Assembly: GCA_034336665.1 (NCBI GenBank)
Contig: JAPFBE010000003.1
Location: 36,740,360-36,804,359, forward strand
DNA length: 64,000 nucleotides
Reading direction: 5' to 3'
Origin: Luscinia megarhynchos
Lineage: Eukaryota; Chordata; Aves; Passeriformes; Turdidae
Numbering within the stretch: the stretch's first letter is position 1; each line of letters starts with the position of its first letter. Below are positions 54,748 to 64,000 of the stretch, one piece after another. A model generated the notes under the pieces. The model had not been told where the DNA came from. It did no database searches and worked only from the letters and a program-made list of their open reading frames with translations. Position numbers and translations under genes: made by a program.

Positions 54748-55440
54748 TAGAACCATTAAAAAGTTTTGGGTTGGAAGCAATCTTTAAAGACCTACTGCAA
54801 GTCCCTTGCTGTGGACAGTGACACAGTTCACTAGGTCAGGCTGCTAAAGCCCCATTCAACCCTGAACAATTATAGTGCTGTGACAGCCACAACTCCTCAC
54901 TCTCATAAAATATTTCATGCTCATGTTCAATTTGGTCATCCCTCTTCCAATTTAAAACCATTGCTCCTTGTCTTGTCACTGCAGGCCTTGGTAACAAAAA
55001 TTTCTCTCCACCTTTCTTTTAGGACGTTTCTGCATGTCGGAAGGCTTCAGTAAGGTTTTCTCTCCAGGCTGAACAGCCCCAACAATCTCAGCCTTTCTTC
55101 ACAGGAGATGTGTTCCCTCCTTCTGACTGTTTTTGTGACCTTCCTCTGGATTGTTCCAAGATGCTTATGTCTTGCCTGTGCTGGTGAGCCCAGAGTGGGG
55201 GGGAGTTTCATGAGAGGGGGGTGGAGTGGGGAGAAAAACCACCTCCCTTGGTCTGCTGCTGGCCACGACTATTTTGATGCAGCCCAGGTTGTGACTGCCT
55301 TTCTAAGATGAAAGGCAATTCATTTAATAATTCCAGATCATATAGAGGACTTTCCACTTGGCCTTGTAGTCTTCATGAGGCTTATATTAACACATTTCCA
55401 GGTCCCTGAAGACTACCATTCCTTCCATGTCCCTATAACA
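54748..55440 (-). mobile_element. CR1 LINE, 3' portion with an internal gap
   Basis: The reverse complement of a CR1 3' region. From low coordinates: 3' UTR ('gggttggaagcaatctttaaagacct'), the C-terminal block ('cattgctccttgtcttgtcactg'), 'tctctccaggctgaacagccccaac', and 'gccacgactattttgatgcagcccagg'. A jump of roughly 150 bp of consensus follows near 55,310-55,345, and the match then resumes with 'acttggccttgtag', 'cttcatgagg' and 'caggtccct'. The segment near 55,196-55,245 is unusually G-rich and may be a replacement or a diverged patch. No frame is intact. Confidence 0.85.
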
Positions 55441-57969
55441 GCAGACAGGCACTTGTATCTCTGCTTCTGGTATAAAACTGCAAAGATGGACAACATTCAC
55501 AAACGTTTCCATAAGCACACATAGTTTTTTGGTTTTGTTTTGTTGTTGGTTTTTTTTTTTGGACAATATCTACTGCTTGATTGAAGGTGTGAAGAACATC
55601 TATCCAAGAAAAAAGTTATTTATTTCCTTCAAAAAGAAAATGAGTTTCTCTTATGTGAGTAGAACATCGAGTCTTTCAAAGAGATAGAATTTCCCAGTAC
55701 TATGTGGGAAATCCGCATGACTGGGCAATAAGCACCAGATCAGTCTGCTTTTTAATATAGCCCAGGATTAAAAGAGTATTTGTAATTGCCATTGCCATTT
55801 ATTAGTATATTTTTTCAGTGTAAATCACCCCAGTATAAATTTCAGTATTGCTAGGAAAGATATAACTTTCATGAAGCAACAAGGCAAAAAAATCATGCAT
55901 TATATCCCCTAAGTATTAGTTAATCCACAGTTTTGAGAAGCTCTTTCTGAAGACTTATCTCATAGAAACTTTAATCTCGATCAGCAGTTCTCCTAATACA
56001 TACTCCCATTTGTGTGTATATCCCCACTTCTTGTTTAGTAATTTATTCTATCCTGGGATTTGTGTGAGGCATTATTAAACAAAATAAAGAACTAGAATAA
56101 AATACATAGTAAGGCCAAACATCTCAAATAAATGGCCTGGCAAATAGCACCAGTGTCCAGCTGGATGTACAGTGCTCTTCAAATATTTTGAAGTTCTGAG
56201 ACTTCAGAGGTAAATCCAGGGAAACAATCATAGGATCATTTATAGGATCAAAATAAAATTAATTAGCAATATCAACTCTGAAAAAAAATTTAAAAATTTA
56301 AAAACTTAAAATATTTAAAAAGAGACAAGAGGGAAATATATGCATGGGGAACAAAATAAGAAGTAGAACAATTACCATTTGACCTCTTTCTCTCTTTCAG
56401 GTAAAATTATTATAAGATCATTATGTTTCAGGAACTTAACAAATGTTTGTAAAAATCATTCTTATGACAGGCTCTGCTTTAGTGGCAAAGTAACATTTAG
56501 TGCCCACATACTCTTACCTGAACCTGTTGCAAGAGAATACCACGAAAAGATTAAATTATCATCTATTCCAAGAAGAGTTATATATAAAAACAGCAAGACG
56601 CCTCTCATATTCTGAAATTCTGAAGAGACAAGCCATTTCTTGGAGTGCATATTAATATTTCTTGAGGGCTACATTTTTTAAAGTCTTATAGCTCTATAGT
56701 CCAAGAGTCAGGAAAATATCTATATATTTTAATCTAGTTCATTAAAAAAAAAACAACTGCAAAACACAACAGATCTCAGCTTCCTAAATATGGTACTACA
56801 AAAATAAAAAGGAGACATATTAATTCAAAGGTTATGAGAACCACAGAACAACAATATACAAATGGCAGGTGTACTAAATATTTGCGTTTTTGAGGGGTAG
56901 TGTGTTTATTTTGTTTTAAGATTGGGTTTTGTCATCAAGGTTCATTTCTAGCTGGAGATGACTGAAAGACATCTGCTTTTTGTCTAAAGGACACATAAGG
57001 AAACCTTATAAGAATTCACTAATAAAATGATATGGCTTGAAGATGGATTGAATTTGAAGCAGTTATTAAATTTCAATTAATATTAGAACAGCTGAGCTCA
57101 CAACCTATCAACAGCACCTGAATCACAATGTAGGGCATTATCAGATTTCTTCTAAGATCTCATGTCTTACTGATTCACCCACATGAATTCAGGAACTTTA
57201 TGTAGGTAGATTTTAAAAAAGTTTCTGAGCTGTTCTGATTCAGGACCGACTGATCTTATGTAAAATATTCTGACGTGTAATGATATTTCTTGCCACAAAA
57301 TGCATTCAGTGGGAAAAAAGATTGTATCGGATATAAGCAAACCCACAACTTAATAATTTTATCTGCTTTTTCTCCTCAGAACACACATGTAAAGTTAGAT
57401 ATGTTTCTAAAGACATTGTCACATACAGTACTGTCTGAAACAGTGACAAGTTATTAAAATATTTTTTAACAGAAACATTTTTGAACAGAATTTCTCATCA
57501 TTGTTTTTGGTGTATTGCTCTTAGGACACTTTTAAAGCACATTTACAAACCTTTAATCTTTAGCTCTAGTTCTTTAGTTTAGGTCTTTAGTTGTCCTAAG
57601 ACTTTCTAAAAATAATGTTGAATACCTCTCTTTGATTTGTATATAAGGAATTATCAAATTGAAATACACATCATTCTACATATAGTACACAAAGTCCCAG
57701 GATCTCACACAAGTCCTGCACAGAGCAATTAGTTAAACCTCACATGATGCTATAAGTAAGCATAAACTACTTGGTGTCGTATATGCACCAAAAAAAATCT
57801 CACTGCAATAGCTGAAATGCTTTAATGAATGATAGATATGAAGGGCATAAACATCCTTCATGCTCATGCTGACAAGGGTTTTCAGCACTACAGTGCTCTC
57901 TTGTAAAATGAAGGCAAAAACTGAATATCCAGCACAGAAAGAACAGAATGAGGTGCACTATATTTCCAG
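55441..57969. other. Noncoding sequence, no element recognised
   Basis: No gene supported. It contains a T/G tract at 55,524-55,562 and A-rich runs at about 56,280 and 56,742. The frame at 57,860-58,135 (+) starts in unmatched sequence and runs into the CR1 relic that follows. Confidence 0.55.
55524..55562. repeat. T/G-rich low-complexity tract
   Basis: TTTTTTGG, GTTTTGTTTTG and a terminal run of 12 T. It lies 84 bp beyond the estimated 5' edge of the neighbouring CR1 relic. Confidence 0.8.
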
Positions 57970-58905
57970 ACAATTAATCTTGTTTAACATTTTTGTCAGT
58001 GATATGGACAGTGGGATTCCCTGTACTGTCATCAAGTTCACCTGTGACACCAAACTGTGGGATGTGGTGGACATACTGGAGACAAAGGATTCCATCCAGA
58101 GGGACCTTGCCAGGCAAATCCATGTGAACTTATGAAGTTCAACAGGGTAAAGCATAAGGTCCTGCACCTGGATTAGGGAAATCCTTAACACAGATATTGG
58201 CTGGGTGGAAAATGGATTAGGAGCAGCCCTGAGGAGAAGGACTTGGGGTTGTTGATTGATGAGAAATTTAAGACCCAGCAGTGTGAGCTTGCAGTGCAGA
58301 AAGCCAATCATATCCTGGGATGCATCAAAAGCAGCAGGGCCAGCAGGACAAGGAAGGTGATCCTGCCCCTCTATTCTGCTCTCCTGAGACCCCACCTGGG
58401 GTGCTGCCTCCAGCTCTGGGTCCCCAGCACACACAGGACATGGAACTGTTGCAGCGAGTCCAGAGGAGGCCACAAAGATGATCAGAGGGCTGGAAAATTT
58501 CTGCATGAAGACAGACAGAGAGAATTTGGGCTGCTCATCCTGGAGAACAGAAGGCTCTGGTCTGACCTTAGAGTGCTTTCCAGTACCTAAAGGGGGTTAC
58601 AAGAGAGCTGGAGAGGGATTTTTTTACAAGAATCCTGTAGTGATAGTGATAGCCTTAGATGGAATGTGGGTAGGTTAGGATTAGATATTAGGAAGAAATT
58701 CTTTTACTGTGAAGGCAGGGAGGCACTGGAACAGGTTGCTCAGAGAAGTTGTGGATGCTCCAGCCTTCTAATTGTTCAAGGTGAGTCAGACTGGGGTCTG
58801 AGAAACCTGAGCTAATGTAAGGTGCCCCTGCCCACGGCAGGAAGGTTAGAACTAGATAATCCTTAAGGTCTCTTGCAACTCAAAACATTCTGTGATTCTA
58901 TTCTA
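57970..58905 (+). mobile_element. CR1 LINE, distal reverse transcriptase to 3' end
   Basis: A 5'-truncated copy starting inside the reverse-transcriptase domain and running to the 3' terminus. Landmarks in order are FNIFVSDMDSG (from about 57,980), KFTCDTKL where the FADD catalytic motif should be (58,037-58,048), DSIQRDLA, then in another frame VQKANHILGCIKSS and VILPLYSALLRPHL (about 58,296-58,397). The 3' UTR follows with 'cactggaacaggttgctcagag', 'ctgcccacggcagg' and a terminus near 'attctgtgattctat' at about 58,888-58,902. Frameshifts separate the two coding blocks. The first Asp of FADD is lost, so the copy is inactive. The 182-codon open frame at 57,958-58,506 on the minus strand is antisense to this relic, not a gene. 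Confidence 0.93.
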
Positions 58906-61900
58906 TAGTTAATCAGACAAACACTTAAAAAAAAAACTCAAAAAACTAAGAGCCTACAAGAGAAAGATTAAGAATACAAACATGTCTATAAGCATCAGAT
59001 AAGTAAATATGGGCTTAGAAAAATTACTGAAAACTAGAGATCAAGGGCAGATACAAGGGCAGATACAAGGGCAGATAAGGGGGCTTATGAAGTTGAAATT
59101 CAGAGAAAAAGACGCTGTGTTGGAACAAAATTTGCCTTTATTTTCAAATGGTCAAATTCTGATCAGTAAGGAAGTTATGTTTGGTGTGAAGTTTCTGAAA
59201 GCAAGTCGTATTTCTTTAATGTACTGCTAGAATAAGTCCTTTACAAGCTTTAGCCTATTACTCTTATTACACTTAGCCTAGTTTTTAGTCCTGCTACTCT
59301 TATGCAAATTAGCACTGGAAGTTTCAATATTAATTTTCATCTAAAAAAAAAGCACTTGAATTTTGTAATTACTTCAAATTTAGTCAATTTTTATTTCACT
59401 TTTCAATGCTTGGCAGCATTCATGAGACTATGTTTGTTCACCTGTAACCTTTTCTGCTTCTGAAATATTTTACTTGTATATTTTTCTTGATCTCCTCAGT
59501 GTCACCTCCTGAGTTAGATTTGTTGTTTCATACTGAGTTATTTGATTTCTTGTCTATTAAGATTTGTTTTATTCCAGTGGGGTTGTGACTGGTATAAGTG
59601 AATTTTAACTTCCCCTGGAATGAATTGCCATTCAATTCATAGATTATAGTTTAGAACTAAAAAATAAAAGGGCATATTTACAAAGTATCTGCTACTTGCA
59701 TGATACAGCACTTGTGTTCAAAAGAAAGATTGTTTGAACTTCTATGTGTGATCATAAATTTTCCCTTCAGCTGTCATTTGAGATCTCAAGCCTGTTTACC
59801 AAGGCTGTATTGTATAAAAACTAAAAAGACAAGCTAATCTATATTTTAATAGAAAATTAAAATTCTGGGTTGTCACACATAGTTGCTGCAATCACGTGTG
59901 CTCATATATGAGAAATAATAATAAGCAAAATTTAAAAACATAACCCCAAAATTCAGTTTAAAAAGTTAGTAAATAAAAGAATTGTAAAAAATATATTAAA
60001 AAGGTGTTGTTCTTTTTTCTTATGCCCCATTCTTTAAATTAAGCCTAAAGTCAGAGGAGATATTTTCACATAAAATGTGCAAATATAATACAAACCCTAA
60101 ATCTATGGAATTTGTACTCTGCATTGTCTTGGTGGGGTCAGTTCAATTTTTAAACAGGTAGGTATTTCTCAAAGATATTGTCAAGCTGATAAAGAATAAA
60201 AATCTCTCTTTAGAATAAATAATTTGCTGGATTAAGCTCTTACATTTAATAAATTATTTTGGATTAATGCTGTATGTTCACTCTGCTTTAATGAGGGAGA
60301 TAAGGGCAGTCATTGTAGGGTATTTTAACATCATCAGTGTTTATCAAAGTCCCAGAAATGTTCACCTGTGTGATCAAGTGGAGATAGTGCTGTGGGTTTC
60401 TTTCTGCACTCTGAGCCAACACTGTTGTGCAAAGAGAGTTGCCTCACTTCCATGCAGCAATGCCTTACTGATCAGAAATTGAAATGTTTTGTAACAAAAT
60501 TGTGCAGTAGAATGGGTGGAGTAAAGGACAACTGTCAATAGCAAGCTGTGCAGATGTGGTCCAAAACATCCAGGATCTTAATGTTTTGCTTTCCCCTGTA
60601 ATTCCAGTCATACAAAGTCTGGGTTTTAATTCTGTTTATGCAGACAGCTGTTACCTTCTAGGAGGAAGTAGTGTAAAAGCAGGAAGGAAGAAAGATTTAA
60701 ATAAAAAATATTGTTCCAGTAAGGAAATTACAGAACCTGGATGAGAAATAAGGTGTCAAATGCACACAAAGGGACTTCTAGGTATAATCACTGAATGGGT
60801 GGAAAGGCTTGGAAGTTCAGCAAGGGTAATGACATCTTCTAGGGGAAGGGCTCCAGTGGTCCTTCTGCCCAAGTCATCAACTTTACCCAGAGCCTAAGAT
60901 TATCCAGAGAATTCAAAAACATTCTCTCACTCTTCTATCATGATTTTAATTGCAGTGTATCACTCAGAAATATTGTATCAAAATAAACTTGACTTCTAAA
61001 AAGTCTGAGTTGCCCTACCTACCAGAGGAAGGGATTGTCACTTAAGAAGAATAAGAACATAGATTTTCTTTGATTATTTAAATTTCTCATGGATATATAT
61101 ATTGCCTGTTGCTTTGTATTATATATTATTAGTATCATTATGTCAGCCTCAGAGAGCTGGTGAGTATGGAGCTTTAATAAATAGTTTAGGTGTAAAAAAA
61201 TCCTCAGCAATCCTCATATGCATCCTGACCAATGATTTATATATTTGCCCAAGGTTTGCTCAAATGCTTCATTCAACTAAAAAAGTGCTCAGAATTGGAA
61301 AATCTCCATCTTATATAAAAAATAAGTTGTTTATATTCATTCTTGACTGCTCATTTAGGGATAGGAATGTGAAAGTTACATATGTCTATTAAAATATTTA
61401 TAAAAGGAACTAGTAGCTTTCTTAGAGGAGGTTCCTTATTTATTCTGTTTGGAAATGGTAACAAGTAGGCTTGAAGGAACACTTAACCTTTAAAACAAGG
61501 AAATTAAAATTCTTTACCACATGCTGCTAAATGCTAAAGCCGAAGTTTCCTTGGCTAATTCACATAATAATAATGCCATGCAGAATATTTGTCATAAAAT
61601 CCAAAGTTATTTTTTACAAAACCCCCACCCTGAAGAGACACCTTAAATGATGCCTATTCACCCTACTAATGAAAAAGAAACAAACATTCTATTGTGAAAA
61701 GATGAACCACATTTCAGGCACAATTCCCTTTGCAAAGGAGAACTATTTAAGTAATTTGTCATGCATTTTTTGCATGCTTGTTTGTCTCATCAGAGTACAC
61801 GTGAACATATTTCTTAATGAGACACATTTGTTTTGTTTAGATAATGTTTGTGCAGCTCTTTGAGCACATAAAGTGCTATGTAAGTGCTCAGTATTATTCA

Positions 61901-62995
61901 GTCCAATCCTCAGTCTTGACCTCTATTATTAAATGGTTCCTGATATAGCCTATTATCAGGAAAGGTAAGAAAAAAAATCTGAAATTATGTCTCATATAAG
62001 ATTGTGGCTTAGGTCTATTGAATTGTAACCATAGAATAAGGAAGCAGAAAATCAGACTAAACTCCTCTTTGTAAAAAAAGAACGGCAAAATGAAAGAGAA
62101 AGGCTTGATCTGAGGGGTGTTACAGTTATGACTAAAAATCCAGAATACACATACAGGTCAGAAGTTCAGATTCAGACCAGGTCACTAATGGCTGAAAATC
62201 ATTACCACCTGAAAGTTATTTAGCTGCCCATATGAAAATATGTTAGTGTTCTGAGGTCATAGAGAAGAGAAATCCGTATATTTAACATTGTCATAATCAT
62301 TAGGTAGTATGTGCCTCTTGAAAATAGCCTTGAGACTGATTTTTAGCTCAGAGCACTCCTGTTCCTAACCAACATAAATTAAGTTCTGTATTAGAACCTT
62401 CTAGGTAAAATGACTGCAGAATCCTGGAAGTTAAAAACAGACAATGAGAAATAAATTATTATATGTGAGGGGAAAATAAAATTCTACATGTCACACAGCA
62501 TATCAATTTATCATTATGAAAATTCTTACTTTTGTTATATAGAGAGATTTAGGAAGTTATTGTGCTAGACCATTTTAAAGAAATGAGTTTGAGAAAATAT
62601 TTCCAAGCATAGAATAAACATTCAAACAAACTGAAAGACTAAGACAAGTCAACAATATAATGGATAGACAAATCAACAGATCAGCAATATTATGGTTAGT
62701 CAAGATTTTTAAATGATCTCTATTAAACCATGGAAATTTCAATTATGTATGTAGTTTACTAGATAAATTCTATGTAATTAACTAATTAAGTACTATGAAA
62801 ATTTGTCTCATGGTTGGAGAAAGGAAATATTCAGAGATTTGTGTGTGGACTTGTACTCCTCAATGGATTTGCATCTAATACAGTGAACAGGGAGGACAGC
62901 GAAATGACAAGGTTTGTTGATATTGCAAATATAGAAAAATTAAATCTGACTCAAAAGAGCTGCATGACAATTTCACAAAACTCAAAGACGAGTTG
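58906..62995. other. Noncoding sequence, no element recognised
   Basis: No gene supported. A three-copy 12-bp repeat is listed separately. Open frames stay below 100 codons. The last part (about 62,815-62,995) might be a strongly decayed upstream part of the next CR1, because its frame reads MTRFVDIANIEKLNL where FADDTNI-like residues would stand. That is too weak to annotate. Confidence 0.5.
59042..59077. repeat. Three-copy 12-bp tandem repeat
   Basis: Three perfect copies of CAAGGGCAGATA (59,042-59,053, 59,054-59,065 and 59,066-59,077). The unit is a multiple of three, so the frame through it encodes GQIQGQIQGQI, but nothing else suggests a gene. Confidence 0.95.
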
Positions 62996-63184
62996 AGGGA
63001 ATGAATCTGGCGAGGCAGTGTAACAGGTTGGCCAGAGAAGCTGTGTCTGCCTTGGCAATTGGAGCTATTCAAAGTAGGATGGGATTGGAGCAGTCAGATC
63101 TGAAATCCCTGCCCACGGAAAGAGATTTGAACTGGGTCATCTTTGAGGTCACTTCCAACCTCTAACATTCTATGATTCTATAAA
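62996..63184 (+). mobile_element. CR1 LINE, 3' end fragment
   Basis: It matches the last part of CR1: 'cagtgtaacaggttggccagagaagctgtg', 'atccctgcccacggaaagag', 'tgaactgggtcatctttgaggtcacttccaacc', then a terminal 'attctatgattctata' at about 63,168-63,183. The 5' edge is approximate. The well-kept end repeat suggests it is among the less decayed copies. Confidence 0.9.
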
Positions 63185-64000
63185 GGTCAATGTGAAATAA
63201 TACAGACCAAAACAAATGTAACTCTATCCAGACAAAAATAAATTTGAAGTGACTATAACTCAACACACTGACGGTGAATAGATCCTTCAAAATTTTGGTG
63301 TTCATCATGGATTGAAAGAAACACCCATAATTATTAGAGAGGAGATGAAAAGAAAAAAAAAAAAGCAGAAAACAAAATTTGGCTGCTGGGTAAATATTTT
63401 GAACTTGAGCATTTTGTTTTCTGAAGATGAAAATTGGCAAGGTATAATAGGAAAAAATATAAAGAAAAACTACAAAGGTAAACAATGGTTTTAAACTATT
63501 GCACAAGGACAAAGTCAATCAACTGTGACCTTAAAAATGTGAACATTTTGGTGGGTGACAAAATAGTTTTATTTAATAATTAATGACATGGAGAAAAAAG
63601 TAGAAAACTTATTCATTTAGAGAATTCAAATTTCTCACAATGAATGAATGAAGGGCCATCAAATTAAATAATCAGGTATTAGTTTAAAGTAATTTTTTTT
63701 TCATGTAACATACAATTACATTGTAGCACTTACTGTTTAGAATGTTGTGCATGTTAACAGCTGAGATGGGTTAAAAAATCAATTTGATGAATTCATGAGC
63801 AAAAATGGATTAAAATCTATTAAATAAAAAATACTATATCTAGTCAGGAATTCTATACCAGAGTCTAAAGGAAACTTAGAAATTACTCAAGAAATAGTGT
63901 TCATGTAGAGCTATCCTCCAATAAGGAATTCATAGGCTTGATTTCAGCTGGAAGAATATAATTTATATTGTTTCTCAATAATGATCTAGTAATTTAAAAT
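63185..64000. other. Noncoding sequence to the end of the window
   Basis: No gene supported. A 118-codon open frame on the minus strand (63,162-63,518) is Phe/Leu/Ser-rich and starts inside unique-looking AT-rich sequence. I see no domain or splice context for it. Confidence 0.55.

Noticed and set aside
57958..58506. 182-codon open frame on the minus strand, the longest in the window
   Set aside because: It lies antisense to a CR1 LINE relic whose plus strand carries recognisable pol residues. The minus-strand peptide has no domain of its own.
59042..59077. Repeat-containing protein suggested by GQIQGQIQGQI
   Set aside because: The frame is only 73 codons, has no other feature, and the peptide follows from a 12-bp slippage repeat.
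62815..62995. Possible decayed reverse-transcriptase segment upstream of the 63-kb CR1
   Set aside because: A FVDIANIEKL stretch loosely recalls FADDT-type residues, but no other motif supports it.

Overview
The window looks like AT-rich, gene-poor nuclear DNA from a bird, probably a songbird. The main evidence is at least nine relics of CR1-type LINEs (chicken repeat 1, the dominant avian non-LTR retrotransposon). Several keep recognisable reverse-transcriptase or C-terminal peptide motifs and the CR1 3' end. A roughly 1.3 kb GC-rich solo LTR-like element, with a shape I associate with passerine endogenous retroviruses, points the same way. There is no protein-coding gene, tRNA, rRNA, CRISPR array or bacterial-style operon that I can support. 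All open frames are short (182 codons at most). The longest is antisense to a CR1 relic, and those I examined give only low-complexity or retroelement peptides. The window is best read as intergenic desert or the interior of a very long intron.

Layout. 1-13.7 kb: unique-looking AT-rich sequence with an AT-only block near 4.5 kb, a T/G tract near 9.2 kb and a CpG-retaining patch near 10.1 kb. 13.76-14.06 kb: CR1 3' end (+). 14.1-21.2 kb: unique-looking sequence with an (AC)n tract at 16.4 kb and a homopurine (AAAGGG)n array at 19.2 kb. 21.18 kb: a short relic resembling the edge of an avian ERV LTR. 24.04-25.35 kb: solo LTR-like element on the minus strand with a GC-rich core. 25.41-26.48 kb: two successive relics of an old CR1/L3-like LINE (minus). 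26.5-37.6 kb: unique-looking. 37.57-38.12 kb: CR1 (+) with the C-terminal coding block. 42.57-43.92 kb: the longest CR1 copy (minus), with an intact FADD motif. 45.64-45.96, 49.25-49.35 and 54.75-55.44 kb: CR1 pieces (minus). 57.97-58.91 kb: CR1 (+) with a mutated catalytic motif. 63.0-63.18 kb: CR1 3' end (+), followed by unique-looking sequence to the end.

No genes work together here. The biology is retrotransposon decay, with copies of clearly different ages. The repeat-family calls come from recalled avian CR1/LTR consensus features and from peptide motifs, not from an alignment or database search.
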